64,000 bases of DNA from Sphaerisporangium fuscum (GTDB lineage Bacteria; Actinomycetota; Actinomycetes; Streptosporangiales; Streptosporangiaceae), in the NCBI RefSeq assembly GCF_018531465.1, contig NZ_JAHDTF010000011.1, positions 248,001 to 312,000 of the forward strand. Reading direction: 5' to 3'. The translations under genes and the position numbers were made by a program. This document shows positions 24,081 to 33,008 of this stretch, in pieces (position 1 is the first letter of the stretch; each line of letters opens with the position of its first letter). A model generated the notes under the pieces. That model made no database searches and was not told the origin of the DNA. It saw only the letters and a list, made by a program, of their open reading frames with translations.

Positions 24081-24094
24081 TGACAGCGCTGTCA
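24081..24094. promoter_or_regulatory. LacI-family operator of the ABC transporter operon
   Basis: TGACAGCGCTGTCA is a perfect 14-base palindrome with the central CG step typical of LacI-family operators. It lies 43 bases upstream of the binding-protein start and probably overlaps the promoter. The LacI gene at 25372 is the natural candidate repressor. Confidence 0.8.
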
Positions 24095-24139
24095 CCGCTG
24101 TGGATGACGGGGATGCTACATCGCGCCATCGGTGAGGCG

Positions 24140-25309
24140 TCAAGACGTCTCGAGGGCTCCGGCCAGATCGGCGACGAGCGCCGAGGCGTCCTCCAGGCCC
24201 ACCGACAGGCGCACCAGGCCGAGCGGGATCCCCATCGTGGCGCGCACCGACTCCTGGGTGGTCAGGGCCGGCGCGTTGACGAGGCTCTCGAATCCGCCCC
24301 AGGAGACGCCCGTGCGGAAGTGGCGCAGGCCGTCCACGAACCGGGCGACGGTGGCGAGGTCCTCGGTGCCGAGTTCGACGCTGAAGACGCTGGAGAAACC
24401 GGTCATCTGGGTGCGCGCCAGCGCGTGCCCGGGGTGGGAGGGCAGCCCGGGGTGGTTGACGGCGCGGACGGCGGGGTGCCCGGCCAGGAACTCCGCGACC
24501 TCCAGGCCGCGTTCCTGGTGGGCCCGCATGCGGAGGGGCAGGGTGCGCAGCCCCTTGATCGCCTTGCTCGCCTCGTGGGCCGACAGGGCGGCGCCCAGCA
24601 GCTGGTACTCGGTCTGCGCGATGGGCCTGACCAGGCGCGCGGGCCCGGCCACGACGCCGCCCACCAGGTCGCTGTGCCCGCCGATGTACTTCGACAGCGA
24701 GTGCACGACGAGGTCGACGCCCATCGTCAGCGGCTTCTGGAAGATGGGGGTGGACCAGGTGTTGTCCATCACCGTCGTGATGCCGCGCCCCCGGGCCCAG
24801 GCGGTGAAGGCGCGGATGTCGATGATGCCGTAGCGCATGTAGGAGGGCGACTCGAGGTAGAGGAGACGGGTGGTGGGCTTGACAGCGCTGTCAAGAGCGG
24901 CAGGATTATCGGCGTGCACAGTCGTATGCGACACCCCGAATTTCTCCAGGTAACGGAGGAACTGGGTCGTCGGCCCGTAGACCGCTCCCAGCACGATCAC
25001 GTGGTCGCCCGCGGACACCAGCGACGAGATCGTCGCCGAGATCGCCCCCATGCCCGAGCCGAAGCACTTGGCCCGCTCGGCCCGCTCCAGCGCGGCCAGC
25101 TTGCGCTGCAGCACGTCGACCGTCGGGTTCGTGCCGCGCGAGTAGACGTAGTTCTCGTCCTCGGCCGACAGGCCCTCGGTGAGTGCGCCCGCCGTGGGGA
25201 ACGTGAACAGCGAGGTCTCGTAGACCGGAGGGTTCACCGCGCCGAGCTGCCAGGACTCGTCCTCGCCGAGCCGGCCGCAGATCCACGCGTCATCCATGTG
25301 TTCGTACAT
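24140..25309 (-). CDS. Cys/Met-metabolism PLP enzyme (trans-sulfuration family)
   Basis: ATG 25309 gives 389 residues; ATG 25297 is also possible. Signatures include YSRGTNPTVDVLQRKLAALE, the cofactor loop FGSGMGAISAT, TTVMDNTWSTP and the PLP-lysine stretch VVHSLSKYIGGHSDLVGG. This is the cystathionine gamma-synthase/beta-lyase/methionine gamma-lyase family; reaction direction cannot be read from sequence. The gene is divergent from lacI (62 bases between starts) and upstream of the ABC operon in the same direction. A second copy of the LacI-type palindrome lies inside it. Confidence 0.85.
   Translation of the reverse strand: MYEHMDDAWICGRLGEDESWQLGAVNPPVYETSLFTFPTAGALTEGLSAEDENYVYSRGTNPTVDVLQRKLAALERAERAKCFGSGMGAISATISSLVSAGDHVIVLGAVYGPTTQFLRYLEKFGVSHTTVHADNPAALDSAVKPTTRLLYLESPSYMRYGIIDIRAFTAWARGRGITTVMDNTWSTPIFQKPLTMGVDLVVHSLSKYIGGHSDLVGGVVAGPARLVRPIAQTEYQLLGAALSAHEASKAIKGLRTLPLRMRAHQERGLEVAEFLAGHPAVRAVNHPGLPSHPGHALARTQMTGFSSVFSVELGTEDLATVARFVDGLRHFRTGVSWGGFESLVNAPALTTQESVRATMGIPLGLVRLSVGLEDASALVADLAGALETS
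24880..24893. promoter_or_regulatory. Second LacI-type palindrome, inside the PLP-enzyme gene
   Basis: The same 14-base palindrome TGACAGCGCTGTCA, here extended to TTGACAGCGCTGTCAA, falls in codons for LDSAVK. Its centre is 799 bases from the centre of the copy upstream of the transporter genes. An identical 14-mer by chance nearby is unlikely. It could serve as an auxiliary looping operator or a roadblock. Confidence 0.6.
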
Positions 25310-25371
25310 AACTGCGCAAGGTACAACATGCCTCAGGCGGGCCGCCCGCGCCGCCGTCGTGAAGGAGTGGG

Positions 25372-26391
25372 ATGAGCCGCCGAAGGGCCACCATGGCCGA
25401 CGTCGCACGCCACGCAGGGGTCAGCCTGAAGACCGTCTCCCGCGTGGTCAACCAGGAGCCGCACGTCCGGCAGGACCTGGTACGGCGCGTCCAGGCGTCG
25501 ATCACCGAGCTGGGGTTCCGGCGCAACGAGGCCGCCAGCAGGCTCGCCAGGGGCGGCTCCGTCCTGACGCTGGGCCTGGTGATCGAGAACATCTCCAACG
25601 AGTTCTACTCCCGCCTGGCCAAGGCCGTGGAGACGGCGGCCGCCGCCCACGAGGCCCTGGTGGTGTTCGGCAGCTACGAGGAGCAGCCCGAGCGCGAGGT
25701 CATGCTCGTCGACACGATGTACGGCCGGGGCGTCGACGCCATGGTCATCGTGCCGACCGCCGGGGACCACGGCTGGCTCAAGGAGTACATGGCGGGCGGG
25801 CTCACCGCCGTGTACGTCGACCGGGTGCCCGAGGGGCTGCCCGACGTCGACGCCGTGCTGCTCGACGCCGAGGCGGGCGGCCGCATGGCCACCGAGCACC
25901 TGCTCGCCTACGGCCACCGGCGCATCGCCCTCATCTCCGACAACGACCCGCTGAGCTCGGTGCACGCCCGCGCCGAGGGGTACCGGGCGGCGCTGCGCGC
26001 GGCCGGCGTCGAGGTGGATCCGGTGCTGTGCGTGACCGGCGTGTTCGAGCCGTGGCGGGTCCAGCAGGAGGTGCTGCGGCTGCTCGCCCTCCCCGAGCCG
26101 CCGACGGCGTTCTTCGTGACCAACAACCGGGCCGCGATCGGGCTGCTGCAGGCCCTGCGCGACCACCCCGGGCCCGCGCCGGCCTTCGTCGGGTTCGACG
26201 ACTTCGAGATGGCGGAGGTGTTCAGGCCGGGCGTGACCGTGGTGCGGTACGACATCGCCCGCCTGGCGGGCGCGGCCGTGGAACTGCTCTTCGCCCGGCT
26301 GCGCGACCCCTCCCGCCCGAGCCGCCGGGTGTCGGTCCCGATCGAGCTCGTCGTCCGCGGCTCCGGCGAGATCCCCCCGCCCACCAGGTGA
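25372..26391 (+). CDS. LacI-family transcriptional regulator
   Basis: The 339-residue protein starts with a LacI headpiece (ATMADVARHAGVSLKTVSRV, then VNQEPHVRQD), with a hinge at AASRLARGG. A periplasmic-binding-like sensor domain follows (LTLGLVIENISNEFYSRLAK, FVGFDDFEMAEVF). It probably represses the ABC importer genes through the palindromes at 24081 and 24880. The inducer is presumably the transported sugar or a derivative. Confidence 0.92.
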   Translation: MSRRRATMADVARHAGVSLKTVSRVVNQEPHVRQDLVRRVQASITELGFRRNEAASRLARGGSVLTLGLVIENISNEFYSRLAKAVETAAAAHEALVVFGSYEEQPEREVMLVDTMYGRGVDAMVIVPTAGDHGWLKEYMAGGLTAVYVDRVPEGLPDVDAVLLDAEAGGRMATEHLLAYGHRRIALISDNDPLSSVHARAEGYRAALRAAGVEVDPVLCVTGVFEPWRVQQEVLRLLALPEPPTAFFVTNNRAAIGLLQALRDHPGPAPAFVGFDDFEMAEVFRPGVTVVRYDIARLAGAAVELLFARLRDPSRPSRRVSVPIELVVRGSGEIPPPTR

Positions 26392-26580
26392 CCCTCCGCT
26401 CACCAGACCGGTGGCCGCGGCGCCACCGCCGCGCGCGGGACGGGGCCTGAGAAGGGCCCGTCATCGCGGTGTGGCCGTTTGTCGGTGGCCGCCGCTAACG
26501 TTCCGCGCAATCACGTCGGCGAGATCTTCGAAACGCCTCGTGGAATCGATGAACCATGTCCGGTGAAAGGTGGGGGACAG

Positions 26581-27447
26581 GTGGGTTGGCTGTCGGTGGG
26601 CGAGGGGTATGAAGTCGCCCTCTTGGAGGGCCGGGTGGCCGCGCGGGCGACGTCCGGCCGCGCGGCGGGGCGGCCGTTGAAGTCGCTGCCGAAGGCGTTG
26701 CGCGACCATCCCGAGGTCGATCGGCTGCGCCGCTTCGCCGAGTGGCTCGACCGGCACGCCGCCGCCTGCGTCGCGCAGGTCGACGCCTGGATGGTGTCGT
26801 CGCTGCCGGTGCCCACCGTGCTGCTGGCCCGGGTGTGGCCCGACGAGGCCTGGCGGTCGGCGCTGCGCGACATGGTCGTCGTCGGCGACGATCCCGACGA
26901 GGCCGGCTTCCTGCGCGACGCCACCGACGAGGGCGAGCTGCGCGTGGTGAACCTCGACGGCGAGACCGTCCGGCTGTCGCCGGTGACGGTGACGCTGCCA
27001 CACCCGGTGCTGCTGCCCGACCTCGACGACCTGCGCGAGTTCGCCGCCGAGCTGGGTGTGACGCAGAAGGTCGAGCAGATCCACCGGGCCGTGTGGCGCG
27101 GACCCGGCGACCTGCCCGCGAATGCCACCGAGGTCACCGAGTTCTCCGGCGGCAGGTTCGGCTCCCGCTTCGGCCTGGCGGCCCGCGCGACGTCCCTCGG
27201 CTACCGCGTGTCAGGAGGTTACGCCACCTGCCGCGTGCGCGACGCCGGCCGCACCGTCGAGGGGGCGGTGTGGATCGGTGAGCCCTACTGGGACGAGGGG
27301 GTGGCGACCGGCGCCCTCACCTGGCACGACGCCGGCGGCCGGTCGCTGCCGCTCAGCGAGGTCGGGCCGGTGGCCTGGTCGGAGGGCATGCGCATGGCCG
27401 CCGCGCTGTACGCGGGCCGCGACATCGAGAAGGGGGAGGACGCGTGA
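26581..27447 (+). CDS. DUF4132-domain protein, first gene of a Yeh/MolR-like cassette
   Basis: I prefer GTG 26581 over upstream TTG 26479, because the family motif begins at once (GWLSVGEGYEVALLEGRVAA, then LKSLPKALRDHPEVDRLRRF). The result is 288 residues. The segment LPHPVLLPDLDDLREFAAEL, then GVTQKVEQIHR is the DUF4132 part found at the C-terminus of E. coli YehI/MolR. Here it is a stand-alone protein. The stop overlaps the start of the next gene (GTGA). Biochemical function unknown; it is probably one component of the multi-protein machine encoded through 40284. Confidence 0.7.
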   Translation: MGWLSVGEGYEVALLEGRVAARATSGRAAGRPLKSLPKALRDHPEVDRLRRFAEWLDRHAAACVAQVDAWMVSSLPVPTVLLARVWPDEAWRSALRDMVVVGDDPDEAGFLRDATDEGELRVVNLDGETVRLSPVTVTLPHPVLLPDLDDLREFAAELGVTQKVEQIHRAVWRGPGDLPANATEVTEFSGGRFGSRFGLAARATSLGYRVSGGYATCRVRDAGRTVEGAVWIGEPYWDEGVATGALTWHDAGGRSLPLSEVGPVAWSEGMRMAAALYAGRDIEKGEDA

Positions 27448-30400
27448 GCGGGGCGACGTCACAGGAGCGGGCGCAGCGGCCCCACGCCGCGACGGTGCCG
27501 CCGGAGGCCGGGGCCGCGGCCACGGGTCTGGCGGCCGAGGCCGAGGAGCTGTTGAAGGCCGGGGCGGTGCTGCCGCCGGGAGCCGAGGGCGGAGATCGCG
27601 CGGTTCCCCTGACGGCCCGCGCCTACCGGCATCCGGGCCTCGACGGACGCGTGGTGGTGCGCCTGGTCGCGGACGAGCTCGGCGCCGCCGAAGACCTCGC
27701 GGCGGGATTCCTCGGCCTGGAGCCCCAGGGCGAGCCGGTCGTCGTGGGGCTGGGCGCGCGCCGCTCGCTCGGGTTCCCCGAGTGGGTGCTGGTGCACCAC
27801 CCCGGCGACGGCCACCACGCGCTGGCGGTGGTGCCCGAGCTGGAGCGGGCGGCCCGGCAGGCCAAGACCAAGCCCAAGGCGGCGCTGGAGGCCTACCAGG
27901 CGCTCGCCGCCCGGCTCGCGGCGGCCGTCCCCCACTTCCTGCCCACCTTCTACGAGCAGGCCGGGCGCGTGTTCCTCACCGTCGAGAACGCCACCTACGC
28001 CGCGCAGATGTTCTCGGCCGCGCGCAGGGCCGAGACCGAGCACGGGCTCGCCGTCGACGACGACCGGCTCGACGCGGTGTTCCTGGAGTTCGCGCTGGCC
28101 GGCGCCCTGCCGGTGAAGGTCCTGTCGGCGTACGCCAAGGAGCTGGCCGCCCGCACGGGCGCCGAGGAGGCCCTGCGGCGCTACGTCCGGCTGTGCCTAC
28201 GGCGCTCGGCGGGCGGGCTGCCGCCGTCGGCCCAGATGGCCACCGACCTGCGCAGACTCGCCCGGGCGGCCGGAGCCGACGCCGACGCCGTCGAGGAGGC
28301 CCACCTCGACGAGCTGCTCGGCCTGCCGGCCACCCTGCGCGCCCCCGCGGCCTGGTGGAAGGCCCACACACCGGCCGTCGTCCGGCTGGCCCACCGCGAC
28401 CCCGCCGTGCGGGGCAGGCTGCTCGACATCATGCCGCGCTTCTCCGGCAAGGAGTTCCCCGGCGTGTGGCTCGATCTTCTCGGGGCGTGCGGCGCCCTGG
28501 CGGGGCTGGGCGGCGAGGCGGCGGAGGAGGAGCGGCCCGCCGACGGCACCTCCGGGTGGCTCGAGCGCTTCCTGACGGCCCGCGATTCGGCGCCGGGCGT
28601 TCCTCCGGCCCTGCCCGCCCTGTACTCCCTGGTCGAACGGCTCGCCGGTCGGTTGCGCGCCGAGCTGGCCGGGCGGGGCCACGCGCTGACGGTGAAGTAC
28701 GACGTCGACCTGCTCGACCTGCTGCTGGCGCTCGGCATCCCCGTCGCCGACCCGGGCGAGCGCACCTTCCTGTGGCTGGAAGAGTGGGCCGAGGGCGAGG
28801 AACGCCGTGACCTGCTGGCCCTCGCCGCCGACCCGCGGTTCCGGCCCGCCTTCCACAGGGCGGCCTACCGCTTCAGCGACGACACCGACGGTCATCGTGC
28901 CCTCCGCCACCTCGCCGCATCGCCCGGCGGGCGGCCGATGCTGGCCGAATGGGTCCGCGAGGTGGCCCGCGCGTCGTCCGCGGCCGGCCTGCCCGGCCTG
29001 CCCGGGGCCCTGCGGCGGCTGGGGTGGCTGCCCGGGGAGGCGCTGGTCCTCGCCGAGGACGCCGTGCGCGACGCCGCCAGGGCCGACCTGGCGCCGGTGC
29101 TCGCCCGCACGCTCAGGGCCGGCCTGTTCGACGAGCTCGGCTGGCCCGACTGGGAGGACGCCGCCGCCACCCTCATCGCCGGGAAGGACGTCGACGACCT
29201 CGTCGTCGCCGACGCCTGGCCCTACCTCATCGTCGCCGGCCCCGCACAGGCCAGGGTGATCGGCCCCGAGGGCGTCGTCCTCACCCACGACCTGCGCATC
29301 CCCGCCGACGACGCCTGGGGCGATCCGAGCTTCCACTACGTCGACGGCGAGCTGCTGGTCTACTGGAGGTCCAGCCGGCGCGACGGCGGGCTGCTCGGCT
29401 ACTGGCACACCTCCGCCGACCGGCCGCAGCCGCTGGAGGGCGCCCCACGCGGCACCCGCATGGGCTGGTACCGCGCCAACGAGCCCGCCACCCTGCCGCT
29501 GCCCGGCGGTGGGCGCACCACCGGCACCGGGGTCCTGCACCCCGGCGACACCGCGATCCCCGACGAGCGACCGCTCGTGAGCGACGGCGTCACCTCCTGG
29601 CTGTGGAGCTGGGACGGCCACGGCGGCGCCGCCCCCGGATGGTACGAATACGACCCGGCCGGCGGCGCACTCGGCCGCAGGAGCGAGCCGGCCTTCCTGG
29701 CCGAAGCGCTGCGCGACGTCCCCGCCGGCAGCGACTTCCACTCCGGCTGGATGCTCCCGGCCCCTACGGCGGAGGCCACCCCCGCCGCCGTCCCGGCGAA
29801 CGGCCTGCTCGGCTGGCGTGTCGTCCGGCTGCCCGACGGATCCCTGCGCGGTGAGGACCTCGCCGGGCGGGTGATGACCCTGGGGAACGACACGGCGCCT
29901 CCCGTGCACGCTCTCACCTTCCCCGGCGACGACCGGCCCCGGGCGGTGCTGCACGGCTCCTACCGCGTTCACCTGGCCGACACCGACGGCGTGGTCACCT
30001 CCGAGGCCCGCACCGACGACACGCCCGGGACGTTCGCCGCCGGCACGCTGATCCTGCCGCCCCTGCGCTTCTGGCACTTCCTGCGCCCCCGTGACCCGCG
30101 CGGATCGGCGGCCCTGCGCCACGTCGGTCACGACACCGCCGCCGCTCTCCTCAAGGCCGCCGCCGACGCCCCCGGCGACGAGGCGCTGCACGCCCAGGTG
30201 CGGGCCCTGTTCCCCGAGGTCGGCGACGAGGCGCTGGTGGCCGGCATCGCCGGGGTGGCGCGGCTCGCCGCTGGACAGCGGGCGGCGCTCGACGCCGTCG
30301 CGGTCCGGCTGGCCGAAGCCCTCACCGGCGAGCACCACCACGACCAGGCCGGGCCCGCCGACCGCACCCTCGCCGAGGCCCTCGACGGCCTCGTCGGCGG

Positions 30401-32534
30401 CTACTCCCGGTACGGCGGTGACACCGACGGCGCGTTCCGCCAGCTGCAGACCCTGCGCCGGGCGGCCGCCGGTCCGGCGGGCGGCCCCGGAGAGGAGCCG
30501 GTCGCGGACGCGGCCGGTCAGCCCCGCACGGCGGCCGCGGACGGCATGACCTCCGGGAGCGCCGCCGGGGGTGCGGTGGGCGCCGCGGATGGGGTGGCCT
30601 CGGGGGGTGCCGCCGGCACTGCGGGCGGAGCCGCCGGCCTGCACCTCGACGGGCCCCCGCTGCCGAACTCGACGGTCGACTGGGCGTCCCTGCTCGACCA
30701 GTGCGCGGCCCTGGCCTTCCGGGCGGCCTCGGAGTTCACCGAACCGCCTCACCGGCAGGCCCTGGCCGAGATCCTGGGACTGATCGACACGCTGGGTCTC
30801 GCGGACGCCGAGCCCGCCCGCTGGCGCCGGTTCCTCCTCCACCTCGACGTGCGCCACCTCGATCCCCGGAGGGCCGCCCACCGCACACCGGCGTGGCGAG
30901 GCGTGCTCCCCCTGGACGACGGCGCGTTCATCGCCTTCGTCGACACCTGGGCGAGCGACAACGGCGGCAGCGACTTCGCCGCGCTCTTCCACGACCCGGC
31001 CGGGCGCTTCGAGGTCCCGCAGCCGTACGTCGTCCGGTCGTCGTCCCCCGTGGGAGAGGGCCGCGAGGCGGGCTGGCTGTCGGCGTCCCTCGGCGAGCTG
31101 GCCGCGCGCGGCCCCGCCCCGTGGCGGCCGGAGGCGGCGGAGGAGTTCGCCCGCCTGACCGGCGTCTCGGCGACCCTCGCCCGGCTCGTCACCGCGGGCC
31201 TGCCGAACATCGGCGGCTACGAGCAGAACTTCCTGCCCAAGGCGGCACGCGCCACCCTGGGGCTGAAGGTCGCCGAAGCGGCGATCGCCAAGGACGAGCT
31301 GCGGCAGCTCGACGTCGGCCTGCGGCGCGCGCTCGTCGCCGCGCTCCTCCCCGCCGACCCGGCCCGGCTGTGGACCGACGGGCCGGACGTCGCGGCCGCC
31401 GCCACGTTGTGGAACGACAAGGTCGGGCGCCGGGTCGCCGTACCCGAATGGCTGCGCGCCGAGGCCGCGTCCGCCGTCAAACCCGGCTGGGTGCCGTCCC
31501 GGGCGCTGCCCGCGCTGCTCGACCCGCAGAGCGACCCCGAGCTCGGCACCGACCTGGTGTGGGCGGTCCGTGGCGACCGCGTCCGTCCCGTCGACGAAGA
31601 CGCGACCGGATTCACCTCAGGCACCCTGGTAGCGGCCGTCGCGATGGCCGCCTGGCTCGCCCACCGGCTTCCCGCCGGGCACGCCCTGCGTTCGGCGCTG
31701 CCGGTCGCGCTCGCCACCATCAGGCGGCGGCTCGACAACCCCGGCCTGATGCTCGACCTCGGCCCCTACGTCAGCCTTTCCGAATTCCGCAAGGTGGCCG
31801 GAGCGCCCACCGAGGTCGGCGAGGGCTTCGAGCGCTACGGCGCCGTCATCATGGCCACCTACGACGACCGGCCGGCACCCGGCGTCCGCACGGCCCTGCT
31901 CGACGCCGCAGGTCACGACCCCTACCTGCCCGCGCTGCGGGCCGTCCACGGAACCGACGAGCCGTTCCCGGCCGAGCTCGCGCTGCGCGTGGCGCGCGAC
32001 GCGCGGTTCGAGGCCCTGCTGGCCGACCCCGGAGCCCCGCTCGCCGGGCGGCGCGACGCCGACGGCACCTGGTGGCCGCAGGACCCCACCCGCTCGGTTC
32101 CCGAGCTCGTGGGCGAGGCGGCCAAGGAGCACGGCCTCGGCGAGGACGCGGCCGCGCTCTACCTGACGCTGCTGGCGATGCCCGATCCGACCGACCGCGC
32201 CGTCGCCCGGTGGACGGGCTGGAGACCGGCCCGGCTCAAGGCCGCCCGCGCCGAGCTGGCCGCCACCGACCTGGTCGTCCAGGCCGCCCGCACCCGGGCC
32301 GGACGCTCGCTGTTCCTCCCGGGCGGCTGGGTCGACCTCAAGGCGCCACGGCTGCCGCTGGAGCAGTGGAAGCTTCCCCTGTTCGACCTCGTCGCCGGAC
32401 AGTCGGCGCCCCTGGGCGTGATCCTGCCCGCCGAGCCCGCCGCCGCGCTGTACCACAGGGCGTGGCAACGGGTCCGCGACGGCGACGGCCCGCGCTTCGA
32501 GGAGCTGAGAACGAAACGCCCCCGGCGCCGCTGA
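27444..32534 (+). CDS. 1696-aa protein of unknown function in the Yeh/MolR-like cassette
   Basis: This is the largest gene of the window. It starts at GTG 27444, overlapping the DUF4132 gene by four bases. There is no signal peptide or membrane segment. The sequence is mostly alpha-helical with many Leu/Ala/Arg repeats in the first ~600 residues. A Trp-rich central part follows (GSDFHSGWMLPAP, LPPLRFWHFLRPRDPRG). Near residue 1020-1070 there is an Ala/Gly-rich insert (GGAAGTAGGAAG). The C-terminal part includes ETFSGTLVAA-type helices and TRAGRSLFLPGGWVDLKAPR. I do not recognise a catalytic motif. By position it may play the role of the large part of YehI. Confidence 0.75.
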   Translation: MSGATSQERAQRPHAATVPPEAGAAATGLAAEAEELLKAGAVLPPGAEGGDRAVPLTARAYRHPGLDGRVVVRLVADELGAAEDLAAGFLGLEPQGEPVVVGLGARRSLGFPEWVLVHHPGDGHHALAVVPELERAARQAKTKPKAALEAYQALAARLAAAVPHFLPTFYEQAGRVFLTVENATYAAQMFSAARRAETEHGLAVDDDRLDAVFLEFALAGALPVKVLSAYAKELAARTGAEEALRRYVRLCLRRSAGGLPPSAQMATDLRRLARAAGADADAVEEAHLDELLGLPATLRAPAAWWKAHTPAVVRLAHRDPAVRGRLLDIMPRFSGKEFPGVWLDLLGACGALAGLGGEAAEEERPADGTSGWLERFLTARDSAPGVPPALPALYSLVERLAGRLRAELAGRGHALTVKYDVDLLDLLLALGIPVADPGERTFLWLEEWAEGEERRDLLALAADPRFRPAFHRAAYRFSDDTDGHRALRHLAASPGGRPMLAEWVREVARASSAAGLPGLPGALRRLGWLPGEALVLAEDAVRDAARADLAPVLARTLRAGLFDELGWPDWEDAAATLIAGKDVDDLVVADAWPYLIVAGPAQARVIGPEGVVLTHDLRIPADDAWGDPSFHYVDGELLVYWRSSRRDGGLLGYWHTSADRPQPLEGAPRGTRMGWYRANEPATLPLPGGGRTTGTGVLHPGDTAIPDERPLVSDGVTSWLWSWDGHGGAAPGWYEYDPAGGALGRRSEPAFLAEALRDVPAGSDFHSGWMLPAPTAEATPAAVPANGLLGWRVVRLPDGSLRGEDLAGRVMTLGNDTAPPVHALTFPGDDRPRAVLHGSYRVHLADTDGVVTSEARTDDTPGTFAAGTLILPPLRFWHFLRPRDPRGSAALRHVGHDTAAALLKAAADAPGDEALHAQVRALFPEVGDEALVAGIAGVARLAAGQRAALDAVAVRLAEALTGEHHHDQAGPADRTLAEALDGLVGGYSRYGGDTDGAFRQLQTLRRAAAGPAGGPGEEPVADAAGQPRTAAADGMTSGSAAGGAVGAADGVASGGAAGTAGGAAGLHLDGPPLPNSTVDWASLLDQCAALAFRAASEFTEPPHRQALAEILGLIDTLGLADAEPARWRRFLLHLDVRHLDPRRAAHRTPAWRGVLPLDDGAFIAFVDTWASDNGGSDFAALFHDPAGRFEVPQPYVVRSSSPVGEGREAGWLSASLGELAARGPAPWRPEAAEEFARLTGVSATLARLVTAGLPNIGGYEQNFLPKAARATLGLKVAEAAIAKDELRQLDVGLRRALVAALLPADPARLWTDGPDVAAAATLWNDKVGRRVAVPEWLRAEAASAVKPGWVPSRALPALLDPQSDPELGTDLVWAVRGDRVRPVDEDATGFTSGTLVAAVAMAAWLAHRLPAGHALRSALPVALATIRRRLDNPGLMLDLGPYVSLSEFRKVAGAPTEVGEGFERYGAVIMATYDDRPAPGVRTALLDAAGHDPYLPALRAVHGTDEPFPAELALRVARDARFEALLADPGAPLAGRRDADGTWWPQDPTRSVPELVGEAAKEHGLGEDAAALYLTLLAMPDPTDRAVARWTGWRPARLKAARAELAATDLVVQAARTRAGRSLFLPGGWVDLKAPRLPLEQWKLPLFDLVAGQSAPLGVILPAEPAAALYHRAWQRVRDGDGPRFEELRTKRPRRR

Positions 32535-32584
32535 TCCGCCTCTCCTGCCCCACGCCCCCGTCCGCCCGCCGGGCCGCCCGGATT

Positions 32585-32796
32585 CCGTCCGGTTCCGGGC
32601 GGCGGGTCACCGGCCCCCGCACAGGGCCGTCGGTCCGGGGGGCACGGGCCCCCGCACAGGGCCGTCCGGTTCCGGGGGGCGGGTCACGGGCCCCTACCCA
32701 GGGCCGTCCGGGTTCCGTGCGGCTCCGGGCGGCGGGTCACCGGCCCCCGCCCAGAGCCGTCCGGTTCCGGGCGGCGGGTCACCGGCCGCTCAGCGG
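32585..32796. repeat. Degenerate ~42-bp tandem repeat between cassette genes
   Basis: Five units begin with CCGTCCGG or variants at 32585, 32627, 32662, 32704 and 32757. Most contain GGGCGGCGGGTCACCGG and end in CCCGCACAGGG. Unit lengths are 42, 35, 42 and 53 bases, plus a partial last copy. The array fills much of the 474-base gap between the 1696-aa gene and the MoxR gene and contains no credible gene. Confidence 0.8.
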
Positions 32797-33008
32797 CCCC
32801 GCGCCCATGGCCACCCGGGTTCCCGGAGGTCCCGGCGCGGCAGGGCCACCGTCCGCTCGACCCGGCGCTGTGCAGGGCCGTCCGGTGCGTCCGGCTTCGG
32901 GCGGCGGACGGCCACGGTGCGGGACGCCCGGCCTGCCGGTACGGGACACGACCGAACCGGCGGGCCGGCGGTGCGACCGACAACTCCGATCACCACGAGG
33001 TTTACACG

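Noticed and set aside
28197..30992. 931-codon minus-strand open frame
   Set aside because: Antisense to the 1696-aa cassette gene; composition is Gly/Gln/Val-rich without motifs.
32585..32796. Repeat array as a CRISPR
   Set aside because: Units are degenerate, vary in length from 35 to 53 bases and have no unique spacers; no cas genes are present.
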